Shown: positions 1 through 8,500 of the stretch, in pieces | Layout of the letters: each line of letters begins with the position of its first letter | Position numbering within the stretch: the stretch's first letter is position 1 | Assembly: GCF_000621525.1 (NCBI RefSeq) | Contig: NZ_JHYC01000009.1 | Coordinates: 1-64,000, forward strand | Direction: 5' to 3' | Length of the DNA: 64,000 nucleotides | Source of the DNA: Legionella fairfieldensis ATCC 49588 | GTDB lineage: Bacteria > Pseudomonadota > Gammaproteobacteria > Legionellales > Legionellaceae | Notes under the pieces: generated by a model | What the model was told of the DNA's origin: nothing | Seen by the model: only the letters and a program-made list of their open reading frames with translations | Databases searched by the model: none | Program-made: the position numbers and the translations under genes

Positions 1-1
1 A

Positions 2-775
2 AATCCCGTCTGTTTTAATCAGGCATTGCATTACTCAGCAACTCCCATTGAATTATGCTTAAATCACAATTATGTCAATCTAAAAACAATGTTGAACTGC
101 ATTAATCAAGCGCTGCAGACTAATTTTACCTTAAGAAACATTCAATTTACTGCGCAAATATCATCCGATGAGTCAAAGCTAGTACAAGAAATAGAACAAA
201 AACTGTTACGTAACCAGGCCATTCCCACAACGATGAGCGAGTTTACAACCTTCATGCTCTGTGAATACCGTGCTCGTCTACAAACCACGCCTGAAAAGCG
301 CATTCAATTGCCTCCTGAAGTATTAAAAATCATCCTGGAGAAATGCCTGTCTTCTACAACGCCTGCCTATAAGGTCAATCAATTACTAGACAAGACCTAT
401 CAAATCGCGGACGAAGCCATTAACAAAAGATTGATTAATCCACTTATAAAAAAAATCAATGCCGAAATAACGCGCTTACAAATAAATAATCCCATCATAA
501 GATTGTTTGTTGCTTTAGGAATATTAAAATCAGCTGATGACAAAATTAATAGCCTCACTACTTTAAAACAAAGTCTCGACGATCTGAATAATGTATCTAT
601 ACACAATTCGGAACCCATAGAGGAACAAGTGAAAACAATCGCTAACAATTGGTTGCAGCAAAATAAAGCGATTATGGAAAAACAACGCAATCAACTGCAC
701 ACCTTTTTTAACCCTCAGCATAAAACAAAATCCAGTGTCTTCGCTGAGGAACTAATAACCATGCAATTAAATTAA
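2..775 (+). CDS. C-terminal part of an unknown protein, cut by window start
   Basis: The reading frame is open from base 2, with no stop before the first possible start (a TTG at 26), so this is most likely the 3' end of a longer gene. The visible part is about 257 residues, hydrophilic and mostly helical, with no signal peptide or membrane segment. Around residues 95-110 the stretch LPPEVLKIILEKCL resembles the first helices of an F-box, but it lies mid-protein and the match is weak. I do not recognise the family. In a Legionella genome a Dot/Icm substrate is possible, but nothing here proves it. Confidence 0.6.
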   Translation, partial: NPVCFNQALHYSATPIELCLNHNYVNLKTMLNCINQALQTNFTLRNIQFTAQISSDESKLVQEIEQKLLRNQAIPTTMSEFTTFMLCEYRARLQTTPEKRIQLPPEVLKIILEKCLSSTTPAYKVNQLLDKTYQIADEAINKRLINPLIKKINAEITRLQINNPIIRLFVALGILKSADDKINSLTTLKQSLDDLNNVSIHNSEPIEEQVKTIANNWLQQNKAIMEKQRNQLHTFFNPQHKTKSSVFAEELITMQLN

Positions 776-946
776 ACCTGTATCGATAATTAGAAGATCT
801 TAAAATTAATGCGAATGGTTAATATCCAATTTACGGACGCTTAATACTCTCATATTATTTTCTGCAAAATTAAACATCTATAATGGACAACTAATTATTC
901 CACATCCTGTTGCAACTGACACTCAGAACAATACTGAGTATTATGA

Positions 947-1019
947 TGGGCCGTATAGGGATCGAACCTATGACACAGAGGTTAAGAGCCTCCTGCTCTA
1001 CCAGCTGAGCTAACGGCCC
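947..1019 (-). tRNA. tRNA-Lys (anticodon CTT)
   Basis: The minus strand folds as a 73-nt cloverleaf. The acceptor stem pairs GGGCCGT with ACGGCCC, the D arm contains AGCTGGTA, the anticodon stem GGAGG/CCTCT carries the loop CTCTTAA, and the T arm contains GGTTCGATC. The anticodon CTT (bases 984-986) reads AAG, lysine. The discriminator base is A and the next bases are TCA, so CCA is not encoded and must be added after transcription. The flanks at 776-946 and 1020-1189 show no other gene. Confidence 0.93.
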
Positions 1020-1189
1020 CATTCACTTGTTTAAGCATAATACTTTCATCTAAAATTTCAAGTTAACAGGGTTTGACCAAAACAGCACGTTCTGGTTGGT
1101 ACTGTTCCCTCGTCTTATGTGTTATTATTTAAGCAAATTGGCCTCTTGCTTTGCCATAAAATTAATCCTGAACAACTAGTTAACGAAGA

Positions 1190-2020
1190 ATGAACGTATT
1201 TAAAACATATTTTTTATTGATCTGCTTTTTTTTAACTGGAGTTACTCCCCCTGCTTTCGCAGAAAAAAGAGAAATTGCTATTACCATTGATGACTTGCCT
1301 TTTGTAGGAGAAAGTAAGAATTTTCATCTGGATATGATCATCAACGCGATTAAAAGTAACGAAATCCCCGCGACAGGCTTTATCATTGCAGGTGAAGTAG
1401 GCCCTGCCAATTGGCAAATGCTGCATAAATTCCGAGAGGCGGGCTTAGGGCTGGGTAATCATACCCTGACTCATGCCAATTTAAATAGCAGCAATACAGA
1501 GCATTATATTCAGGAAATAGAAGCAGCTGATAAAATTTTAGCCTCTGTTCTTACTGAGCCTAAATATTTTCGCTATCCTTATTTGGCCACAAGCAGTGGC
1601 ACGAAAAAAAATAAGGTCATGGATTATCTTGCGGCAAAACATTATCAAATTGCCCCCATTACCATTGATAGCAGGGATTTTATTTTCAATCAACTCTTAC
1701 TCGCCGTACCTCAAAATGAAAGACGTGGTTTTCTCAAAGTATTAAAGCCCTGCTATCTTGACTTCATCTGGCAACAAACGTTAAAAGCAGAAGAACATAG
1801 CCGTTCTGCTCGCAAACCCGACCAGACGCAAATTCTATTAATTCATGCCAATTTACTAAATGCCTATGTCCTTCCTGATATTATTAATCTTTATAAACAA
1901 CATGGTTTTAGTTTTGTAAGCTTGACAGACGCTTTAAAACCAAACGAAGAAGACCCAAGGCCGGTTAAAAAATCTCACTCCAATAATGAACAAACGGAAA
2001 ACTATATGGCCTGGGATTAG
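1190..2020 (+). CDS. Secreted NodB-type polysaccharide deacetylase
   Basis: This is a 276-residue protein with an N-terminal signal peptide (about residues 1-24, ending AFA). The mature part starts with the NodB motif ITIDDLP (Asp34/Asp35). The metal-binding HTLTH follows at residues 91-95, then the FRYPYLA motif near residue 125. This family removes acyl groups, usually N-acetyl, from cell-wall or surface polysaccharides using a divalent metal, so the enzyme should act in the periplasm or outside. A close paralogue lies at 24980-25828 on the other strand. The substrate cannot be told from the sequence. It stands alone behind the tRNA-Lys gene. Confidence 0.82.
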   Translation: MNVFKTYFLLICFFLTGVTPPAFAEKREIAITIDDLPFVGESKNFHLDMIINAIKSNEIPATGFIIAGEVGPANWQMLHKFREAGLGLGNHTLTHANLNSSNTEHYIQEIEAADKILASVLTEPKYFRYPYLATSSGTKKNKVMDYLAAKHYQIAPITIDSRDFIFNQLLLAVPQNERRGFLKVLKPCYLDFIWQQTLKAEEHSRSARKPDQTQILLIHANLLNAYVLPDIINLYKQHGFSFVSLTDALKPNEEDPRPVKKSHSNNEQTENYMAWD

Positions 2021-2069
2021 AATCTGTGAATAAAATTTACGTTTGGTTTTCTGATCAATAGACTTTATT

Positions 2070-2714
2070 TTAATCAGCTAATTTCGTTCCATAAAGCCTG
2101 TCACCCGCATCACCCAGACCTGGCAGGATGTAACCTTTGTCGTCCAGGCTATTATCAATGGCCGCTGTATACACGGGAACATCCGGATGTTCCTGATGAA
2201 AAGCAGATAATCCCTCTGGAACAGCCAGCAAACAAAGAAATTTGATCGATTTAGGATTAGTATCTTTAACCCCTTTAACCGCTGCAATAGCACTGTTGCC
2301 TGTTGCTAACATAGGATCGACCACAATCACATCCCGATCAGCCATATTTTCGGGTAACTTATAATAATACTCGATAGCTTCCATCGTTTTGGGATCACGG
2401 TACAAACCAATATGGCCTACCCGGGCAGAAGGAATCAATTGCAACATGCCGTCTAAAATTCCATTACCAGCGCGTAGAATGGAGACAAAAACAAGTTTTT
2501 TACCTTTCAGGACTGGCGCATACATACTGCTCAAAGGTGTTTCAATTTCTTTATATTCAATCTCAAGATCACGAGTAATTTCATAGGCGAGCAACATAGA
2601 GATTTCCTGCAAAAGCGTACGAAATTTGACTGTGCTCGTGTCTTTTTTTCGCATAATTGTTAATTTATGTTGAATAAGTGGATGTTTAATTTCAATGATC
2701 TGTTTATCACTCAT
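2070..2714 (-). CDS. upp: Uracil phosphoribosyltransferase
   Basis: The enzyme makes UMP from uracil and PRPP in pyrimidine salvage. The start at 2714 (MSDKQIIEI) gives 214 residues, the usual UPRT length, and follows the ribosome site GGAAGGAAAG. An upstream in-frame start would run into the preceding gene and add 36 unrelated residues. The PRPP-binding loop is visible as [12 protein letters not shown], and the uracil-binding C-terminus as [14 protein letters not shown]. It is the last gene of an apparent three-gene operon, 13 bp after the DUF1688 gene, which suggests salvage and breakdown of uracil are run together. Confidence 0.93.
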   Translation of the reverse strand: MSDKQIIEIKHPLIQHKLTIMRKKDTSTVKFRTLLQEISMLLAYEITRDLEIEYKEIETPLSSMYAPVLKGKKLVFVSILRAGNGILDGMLQLIPSARVGHIGLYRDPKTMEAIEYYYKLPENMADRDVIVVDPMLATGNSAIAAVKGVKDTNPKSIKFLCLLAVPEGLSAFHQEHPDVPVYTAAIDNSLDDKGYILPGLGDAGDRLYGTKLAD

Positions 2715-2727
2715 ATCTTTCCTTCCC

Positions 2728-3969
2728 TTAAAAAATAGTTCCATCACTGATAATCTGAATAGGAGGAATGCCATCGGCACGTTTTTGTCGGGCGAGACGT
2801 CTCCCTGCTTCCCAGGTACCACCTTGCAAAATTTTAGCTAAAGGGAGTTCCGCAGCACTTTTTTGCAGCCGCTGACGAATTGCTACGGCTAACTCATCCA
2901 ACAAAGCCACCGTTAGGGCCCGCCACTCTACAATAACCTCTGAATCAGGTGCCTGTAATTGCTGCAATACTGTTTCATTTTTTACCTGTAGAAGTCCAGT
3001 ATCAATCAGCAAACCTCCATTTCTGTATTCAGGCAAACCGGTCAGTTCATCTAAATCAGTTACTTGTATACCAAATTTTTCCAAGGGTTCAATTAACGAA
3101 TAAGTAAGCCACTGAGACAACTTATGAAAAGGAATTAATTCGGAGGCGGGGGCTTCTGTTTTGAGTGCTGAATAGGGCCAAACATCACCTAAAGAAATAC
3201 CATGATAACGTATACGCTCGGGCCAGATTTCGCCAAACGCGGTTAATACCGCCTGAAAAATATGAGGTACAGAGATAGCTTGATTTACTTGTAAAGAAGA
3301 GATACAGGAATAAAAATTGCCTAAACGTCCTTCACGACCAAAACAAGCCTCATTTGTCTGGATGCTTTTACCCAACTGATTAAGCAATGCAATACGTCCT
3401 TTAATACCGTCAAGCGGATTATTATCACTAACCTGAAAACCTGTTTTGAAGTCCGTCCGACTAAACTGAATCAACCGTTCTGCATCAACTCGCAGCGGTT
3501 GATTGACATCAGCACTAAATGCTCCTTGTAAATAAAGAGCAAGACTGGCCAATGCCAAGCCTTCTGAACGACTATATCTCTGATCTCCCGGCTGTTCTTT
3601 ATAGATCCAACGCTTACCGGCTCCTGCATCCAGTAAAACAGAAAGAATAACCAGTTCATAAAGGATCTTTCCCTGCTCTTCCGCTGATAATTCAGCAAGT
3701 TGGCTATTCATTTTTTTAATTCTATCAACACCGCCCACCTCAAAATGTCGCCAACGACTATGATAGGGAATAGTAAAAGAAGGATATTGATCATCAATGA
3801 CCTCCAATACCCAATCAACAGTGAAAGCCATTTTGCTTTCATCCAGTATAAAGTGCCGTAGTCCATTCTGGCGCGCTAAAGCTAAAATACGCTGCGCCTG
3901 CTGACGAATGGTTTGTAAATTTTGTAGAGACTTAAGTACATCGACAGAGATTTCATTCGAATTAGTCAT
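2728..3969 (-). CDS. DUF1688 / URC4 (Urg3) family protein
   Basis: This 413-residue cytosolic protein matches the URC4/Urg3 (DUF1688) family by overall sequence, for example the segments [10 protein letters not shown] and GRLGNFYS. In yeasts the family is needed for uracil catabolism through the URC pathway, but its exact reaction is not settled. The start at 3969 (MTNSNEIS) overlaps the end of the upstream GTP cyclohydrolase-like gene by 8 bp and follows AAAGGA; a longer in-frame start adds 28 implausible residues. Overlap with its neighbour and the short gap to upp support one transcript and translational coupling. Confidence 0.85.
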   Translation of the reverse strand: MTNSNEISVDVLKSLQNLQTIRQQAQRILALARQNGLRHFILDESKMAFTVDWVLEVIDDQYPSFTIPYHSRWRHFEVGGVDRIKKMNSQLAELSAEEQGKILYELVILSVLLDAGAGKRWIYKEQPGDQRYSRSEGLALASLALYLQGAFSADVNQPLRVDAERLIQFSRTDFKTGFQVSDNNPLDGIKGRIALLNQLGKSIQTNEACFGREGRLGNFYSCISSLQVNQAISVPHIFQAVLTAFGEIWPERIRYHGISLGDVWPYSALKTEAPASELIPFHKLSQWLTYSLIEPLEKFGIQVTDLDELTGLPEYRNGGLLIDTGLLQVKNETVLQQLQAPDSEVIVEWRALTVALLDELAVAIRQRLQKSAAELPLAKILQGGTWEAGRRLARQKRADGIPPIQIISDGTIF

Positions 3970-5233
3970 GAAGATCCCGTCCTTTAGGTTTGGCAAGCTC
4001 ATTAATATCAAGCACTCTGTCAGGAGAATAGTAACCTGCGGCCCGTTTAGCATCCATTTCTACTTTTGCATCATCAGGAATTAAATCATCAGGAATTTTG
4101 ACACGTTCTACCACCTGGATACCGGCTTTTTCAAGGGCTTCAAATTTCATATTAGACATGGATACAAAACGATGAATTTTAGTTATACCAAGCCAATGTA
4201 AAACATCTGAACTTAATTCCTGAAAACGCATATCCTGCACCCCAGCAACGCATTCAGTGCGTTCAAAATATTTAGCAGCCGTATCGCCTCCTTTTTGTCG
4301 TTTACGTGCATTATAAACGAGAAATTTAGTCACCTCCCCCAAGGCCCGACCCTCCTTACGATTGTAGATAATAAGGCCAGCACCTCCTCGTTGCGCTGAT
4401 TCCACACAAAGCTCGATCCCATGAACCAGATAAGGGCGACAAGTACAGATATCCGAGCCGAAGACATCAGAACCGTTACATTCATCATGGATACGGCAGG
4501 ACAGCTCAATTGCAGGATCATGAATGGTAGTCACATCGCCAAAAAAATAAGCAGTCAAACCGCCAATGGGCGGTAGAAATACATTCAGATCACTTCGTGT
4601 TACCAATTCAGGAAACATACCTGCGGTATGCTGGAACAAGGTACGTCTTAATTCTGATTCAGAAATTTGAAAACGCGCGGCAATGCCGGGCAAATACCAG
4701 ACTGGATCAATAGCGGCTTTACTAACCACTACATCGCCTGATTCCAATAAAATTTTACCATCGGGTTTCAGTCTTCCCTGTTGGATGGCCCCACGCAACT
4801 CCGGTATATTAATATGCGCCTTTGTCACCGCGATGGTTGGCCTGATGTCATAGCCAGTGGCAATTTCCTCAGCAAAAACCTCAGCAACGTTATGTCCCCA
4901 GGGATCAAGCGATACAATTTTTTCAGGCGTCGCCCATTGTTGATAAGGGCCTATAACCACTGGCGGTGCAGTGTCTGTCAAATCTGGCTTATGTTCCGGA
5001 TCAAGCACACCAGCTGCAACAGCAAGAGCACGATAAACTGAATAGGAGCCTGAATGAGTCCCTATGGCATTCCGATTGCGAATATTCGTCATGGAAGCAA
5101 TAATAGGACCTCGTTCTTTTGCACTAGCCGCGCCCCAATGAATTGAAAGAGGTGCTGTTGTATAACACGAAGGATGTGAAGTCAGGACAATATGTCCCCG
5201 CGATTTTTTTTTCACATTATCGCTTGTCGTCAT
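3962..5233 (-). CDS. GTP cyclohydrolase II-like protein (URC1/Urg1 type)
   Basis: This 423-residue protein has the GTP cyclohydrolase II core in its second half: the zinc-binding C-x10-C-x-C set (ECNGSDVFGSDICTCRP) followed by YNRKEGRALG, the counterpart of the RibA QEGRGIG loop. The N-terminal part of about 200 residues is not the DHBP synthase of RibBA fusions. It fits the Urg1/URC1 subgroup, which is tied to uracil breakdown and not to riboflavin synthesis. First gene of the operon with DUF1688 and upp. The start at 5233 follows AGGAATT. Confidence 0.87.
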   Translation of the reverse strand: MTTSDNVKKKSRGHIVLTSHPSCYTTAPLSIHWGAASAKERGPIIASMTNIRNRNAIGTHSGSYSVYRALAVAAGVLDPEHKPDLTDTAPPVVIGPYQQWATPEKIVSLDPWGHNVAEVFAEEIATGYDIRPTIAVTKAHINIPELRGAIQQGRLKPDGKILLESGDVVVSKAAIDPVWYLPGIAARFQISESELRRTLFQHTAGMFPELVTRSDLNVFLPPIGGLTAYFFGDVTTIHDPAIELSCRIHDECNGSDVFGSDICTCRPYLVHGIELCVESAQRGGAGLIIYNRKEGRALGEVTKFLVYNARKRQKGGDTAAKYFERTECVAGVQDMRFQELSSDVLHWLGITKIHRFVSMSNMKFEALEKAGIQVVERVKIPDDLIPDDAKVEMDAKRAAGYYSPDRVLDINELAKPKGRDLHD

Positions 5234-5440
5234 GTTAATTCCTATTAAATATCCTTTTAATCTAGTCTAAAACACAATGAACTGAAAAACACTATCAGCG
5301 TCAGACTCATGTGAGAAAAATATGACATTCTTATGAGTCCTGTGATTATTTTTAACAAAAAATAATTATAATTATAAAAATCAATAAATTATGTTTATGT
5401 TTCTAAATTTTAAACTCTGCCTGGGGCATCTGTGGGGCAC
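5234..5440. other. AT-rich gap upstream of the uracil operon
   Basis: The stretch carries the expected promoter region of the minus-strand operon that starts at 5233. It is AT-rich, and I see no ORF, tRNA or clear terminator. A short GGGGCA repeat (twice, about 11 bases apart) near 5418-5436 has no clear meaning. Confidence 0.4.
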
Positions 5441-5650
5441 TTAAAAATAACAAATCACAGCATATCCCAACACTTGTATTGTATTAGAGTGTGCTGCAGA
5501 AATAAGTCTCGCGATATTATCTACTGAATAAATTTTTAGTGGCTTAGATTCTATAAGCCTCTTTCTCTGTTGTAAATTGGCAACATACGATTTATAAAAA
5601 GGTTTATAACTATTGATCAAATATACACATGTGTGTATATTTATTGACAT
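5441..5650 (-). CDS. Possible small protein, divergent from MBL hydrolase
   Basis: The frame encodes 69 residues starting MSINIHTCVYLINS. A good ribosome site, AGAGGA, lies 8 bases before the ATG at 5650. This is better than anything in front of the divergent hydrolase gene. The product is basic in the middle (QQRKRLIESKPLK) with a hydrophobic C-terminus. I recognise no family. A perfect palindrome (5619-5642) sits inside the first codons. It may be a real small gene or chance; the ribosome site is the main support. Confidence 0.33.
   Translation of the reverse strand: MSINIHTCVYLINSYKPFYKSYVANLQQRKRLIESKPLKIYSVDNIARLISAAHSNTIQVLGYAVICYF
5619..5642. promoter_or_regulatory. Perfect 11-bp inverted repeat, candidate operator
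   Basis: AAATATACACA and its exact reverse complement are separated by two bases. The site lies 35 bases before the ATG of the MBL hydrolase gene and near the start of the possible divergent small gene. The placement suits an operator bound by a dimeric repressor, but no regulator is identified. Confidence 0.4.
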
Positions 5651-5677
5651 TAATCGGTTCCTCTCAAAAACTGCTTT

Positions 5678-7342
5678 ATGTCTACACCCAAGAAAATTGT
5701 TCATAGAAGACTTATAAAAAAAAATGACCAGCAAGACTTTCAACTTAGCGATATGCTTGAGTTAATGCATCAACTAACTCAAAACAATGAACTTGCTAAT
5801 AAAGAATTTTTATCGCCTGAAAAACGTCCTGATGGTCGTTACGTAACTAGTGAGGCAAATCTTGATAAATGGATTGATCCACGAATTTTCCGTGAAACTC
5901 AAGTAAAACGTTTTTTGCGCTGGTTAACTACAGCCCCTCCTTTGCTAAACTTATTTTTTAACTGGTTGTTCATTACAAAAGCGGGAATGAAATTATCCTA
6001 CTTTGATCAACAAGAAGATAAAAATACAGGTAAGCAATATAAACAAGATGCCCAACATCAAATTAAAGAAAGAGAAGAGAGTTTTACAATTCATAATCTA
6101 GGTCATGCGACTCAACTTATTCAAACTTCAGGTATGAATATACTCACTGATCCTGTATTTGGTGATTTAGCGCCCCTCGTCTATCCTGCAATAACTAAAG
6201 GTTTTGGCATGAATTTTCAAGCTAAAGACCTTCCACCTATAGATGTGATTTTAATTTCTCATAATCATAGAGATCACGTTGATGAAAGCTCCCTCAAGGA
6301 ATTGATTAAGAAGGCAAAAAATGCAAGTAAACCATTACCTCAATTGCTTGTCCCTATGGGGGATGAAGATTTTTTTAAAGGACTAGGGTTTACTGATGTT
6401 AAAGTATTTGAATGGCATGAGCAAATTACTCTTAAATCCGAAACTAATCAACCTATTATCTTTTGTAGCACCCCTGCTGATCATCGTTCAGGGCGACATG
6501 GATATGATGCTCATCAATCATTAGTTATGGGGTGGACTATTAGTCCAAAAAATAGAAATGAAATCCTTTATTTTGCTGGTGATACAGCAAAAATTAGCGA
6601 TGTTCGTATGAAAGGACTAGCTCTTGATATTTATCAACTTTATCAGCATAAGAAAACACTTGTTAATCAAGAATTACCTAAACTAATTAATATGGAGCCT
6701 GGTGGTCCTAACTATACTCGTAAAGACATGCAGCCAACTCATCAGTCTGCAGTAGACAGTATCGTTTCATCTTTTCGTTTAGCAATTGCCTTGAATGTGG
6801 TAAGTACTACTCACAGGGGAGAAAACCCTGCGTTTTCAGCAGATAATTGGTTGAATGCTACTGCTACTATTTTTATGCATCATAATAAGTATGAACTTGG
6901 TCCAGATAGATTTAATGAGAATGTTTTCATCTATACGAGACTATTAAGTTATCTTAAAATGAGTGATGAACAACTACAGAGACATATAATTAAACAGCAA
7001 GAAAAAAGTACGAGGTGGAGTTTATTTCACAGAAGAAAAGATTTTATTATTGATGGAGTTAAGGAATTAAGGCAATTAGCACAACAAATTTGGCCAGAAG
7101 AAAAAGACTCTAAAAAACGCAATAAAAAAATTGTAGAGTTCCTTGAAGCTAGAGTTCATTTCCCACTCATTAATGAAAAACTTAGCTCTGAAGACTGTTT
7201 CAAATTTCAACAAGGGGAATTGTCAACCATCATTCCAGATACGTATTTTACTGATAAACATGGAAAAAGAAAGCGCAAAGGAGCAAAAGAAGAAGAGATT
7301 GCTTCGGAAGATGATATTATTTCTTCACCTAAAAACTTTTAA
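5678..7342 (+). CDS. Metallo-beta-lactamase-fold hydrolase (NAPE-PLD/UlaG-like)
   Basis: This 554-residue protein has an MBL fold between about residues 145 and 420. It shows the zinc motif HNHRDHVD, a further ADHRSGRHG histidine region and FAGDTA, as in the NAPE-PLD/RomA-like branch that acts on lipids or related esters. The N-terminal 140 residues and the C-terminal 130 residues fall outside the core. The C-terminus is rich in Lys then Glu/Asp (KEEEIASEDDI), which resembles the E-block seen in some Dot/Icm substrates; that reading is inference. No clear ribosome site precedes the ATG. It stands alone in an AT-rich stretch. The substrate is unknown. Confidence 0.75.
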   Translation: MSTPKKIVHRRLIKKNDQQDFQLSDMLELMHQLTQNNELANKEFLSPEKRPDGRYVTSEANLDKWIDPRIFRETQVKRFLRWLTTAPPLLNLFFNWLFITKAGMKLSYFDQQEDKNTGKQYKQDAQHQIKEREESFTIHNLGHATQLIQTSGMNILTDPVFGDLAPLVYPAITKGFGMNFQAKDLPPIDVILISHNHRDHVDESSLKELIKKAKNASKPLPQLLVPMGDEDFFKGLGFTDVKVFEWHEQITLKSETNQPIIFCSTPADHRSGRHGYDAHQSLVMGWTISPKNRNEILYFAGDTAKISDVRMKGLALDIYQLYQHKKTLVNQELPKLINMEPGGPNYTRKDMQPTHQSAVDSIVSSFRLAIALNVVSTTHRGENPAFSADNWLNATATIFMHHNKYELGPDRFNENVFIYTRLLSYLKMSDEQLQRHIIKQQEKSTRWSLFHRRKDFIIDGVKELRQLAQQIWPEEKDSKKRNKKIVEFLEARVHFPLINEKLSSEDCFKFQQGELSTIIPDTYFTDKHGKRKRKGAKEEEIASEDDIISSPKNF

Positions 7343-7863
7343 TAATGGAAAGACCGCGTCATTTAATGAGCGAAGTAAGATGAGGCGCTTTTTATATTAA
7401 ATTTGGATTTGTTCATGTTATGGTAAATACTACAGCACGTTGTCACAATTACAATAAGCTATAATGAACATCATGCACCCCCACTAGCACGACTAAGTTG
7501 CGTGGTTTTTTCCTATAACCCTATCAAAAATAATTAAAATTTAAATTGATCATATAAAGAACATTGTTTTGAAGGAGTTAAGCCAACGTTATGCGTTGGC
7601 TTCTTTATTTGTGGACTCATATTTTTTCATAAATTTTCTTTTTTCATGTTCATATTCGACCCAATATGCTGTGATCAAAATCAATAGCCCCTTTTTCGCT
7701 TTTTCCATAATATATTGGATTGGAATAATTTCTATAAACAGCAACTTTACACAATACATAACAATTAACTATAATACACATAACACACCCGCCAAGCCTC
7801 TATTAGCTTTGGTTAATATGCTCAAATCGCGCGGGTATTTTTTTGCCTAAAAGAAAATAATAA
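7343..7863. other. AT-rich gap without a convincing gene
   Basis: Between the MBL hydrolase and the Abi remnant there is a hairpin terminator (7580-7610) and otherwise low-complexity, T-rich sequence. An open frame at 7569-7850 overlaps the terminator and has no ribosome site or protein-like composition, so it is not called. Confidence 0.4.
7580..7610 (+). terminator. Intrinsic terminator-like hairpin
   Basis: AAGCCAACG pairs perfectly with CGTTGGCTT across a 5-base loop, followed by CTTTATTT. It lies about 240 bp after the MBL hydrolase stop, so it may end that transcript or be left over from a lost gene. Confidence 0.55.
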
Positions 7864-8323
7864 ATGGCGGTTTTTACAAAACCCGCAATTACTCCTATTG
7901 AACAAATAGCATTACTTTGTACAGAGGCTTGGCCAAGGATAAAGACAAGAAAATGATAGCAAGCGGGTTTGAGCTTTATCCGCCCTTATTAGAAAGCTGC
8001 TTTATACAATCACCGTGATTAGGAATATTTTTGCCCATCATTCTCGACTATGGAATAGAGAGTTAAGCATTACACCTGTTAATCCTGTAAAAGAGGATTT
8101 ATGCTGGCCTGCCTATTTAAATAAAAGGCATCAACACACACGTTTATCCAGTGTGCTTTCGATGTTGTATCCCATGATGAAAGTTATTCACTCAAAAACC
8201 ACTTGGGGAAATCAATTATTTGCTCTGTTTGATGATTTCAAGGAGATCTCTGTTAAAGATATGGGGCTGCCTTTAAATTGGCGAAATGATGATTTCTGGA
8301 ATGAATCCATTAGATCAAAATAA
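7864..8323 (+). pseudogene. Remnant of an Abi-family (AbiD/AbiF, Abi_2) gene
   Basis: The first piece reads MAVFTKPAITPIEQIALL, the typical start of AbiF-like abortive-infection proteins, and then stops at about 7956. The last piece, in another frame, reads TVIRNIFAHHSRLWNREL and continues about 90 residues to 8323. That is the conserved C-terminal RN-AHH-RLWNR block of the same family. Around 150 residues that normally lie between are missing, so a deletion and a frame change have inactivated the gene. Intact members are linked to phage defence. The fragment starting with GTG at 8015 could look like a 102-residue gene, but it is only the tail. Confidence 0.8.
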
Positions 8324-8500
8324 AACCAATTTATGTGTGTTTATTTTAATTTGCCCTCAAGTACCCCATTAAGGAAAAAATAATAGAAATAATCAATTAA
8401 AATCAGTGTAAAATAAAAATAAATCATCGGATTATGAGTCTCATAAAAAATCGTTCTTGAGACTCTAGAGAAATTAAACTGGCGTAGTGGCATTAAAACG

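Noticed and set aside
5416-5440. Possible phage attachment or integrase remnant (GGGGCA repeats)
   Set aside because: The match is too short and there is no integrase frame or tRNA at the site.
7569-7850. 93-residue open frame on the plus strand
   Set aside because: It starts inside a strong hairpin, has no ribosome site, and the product looks like random AT-rich translation.
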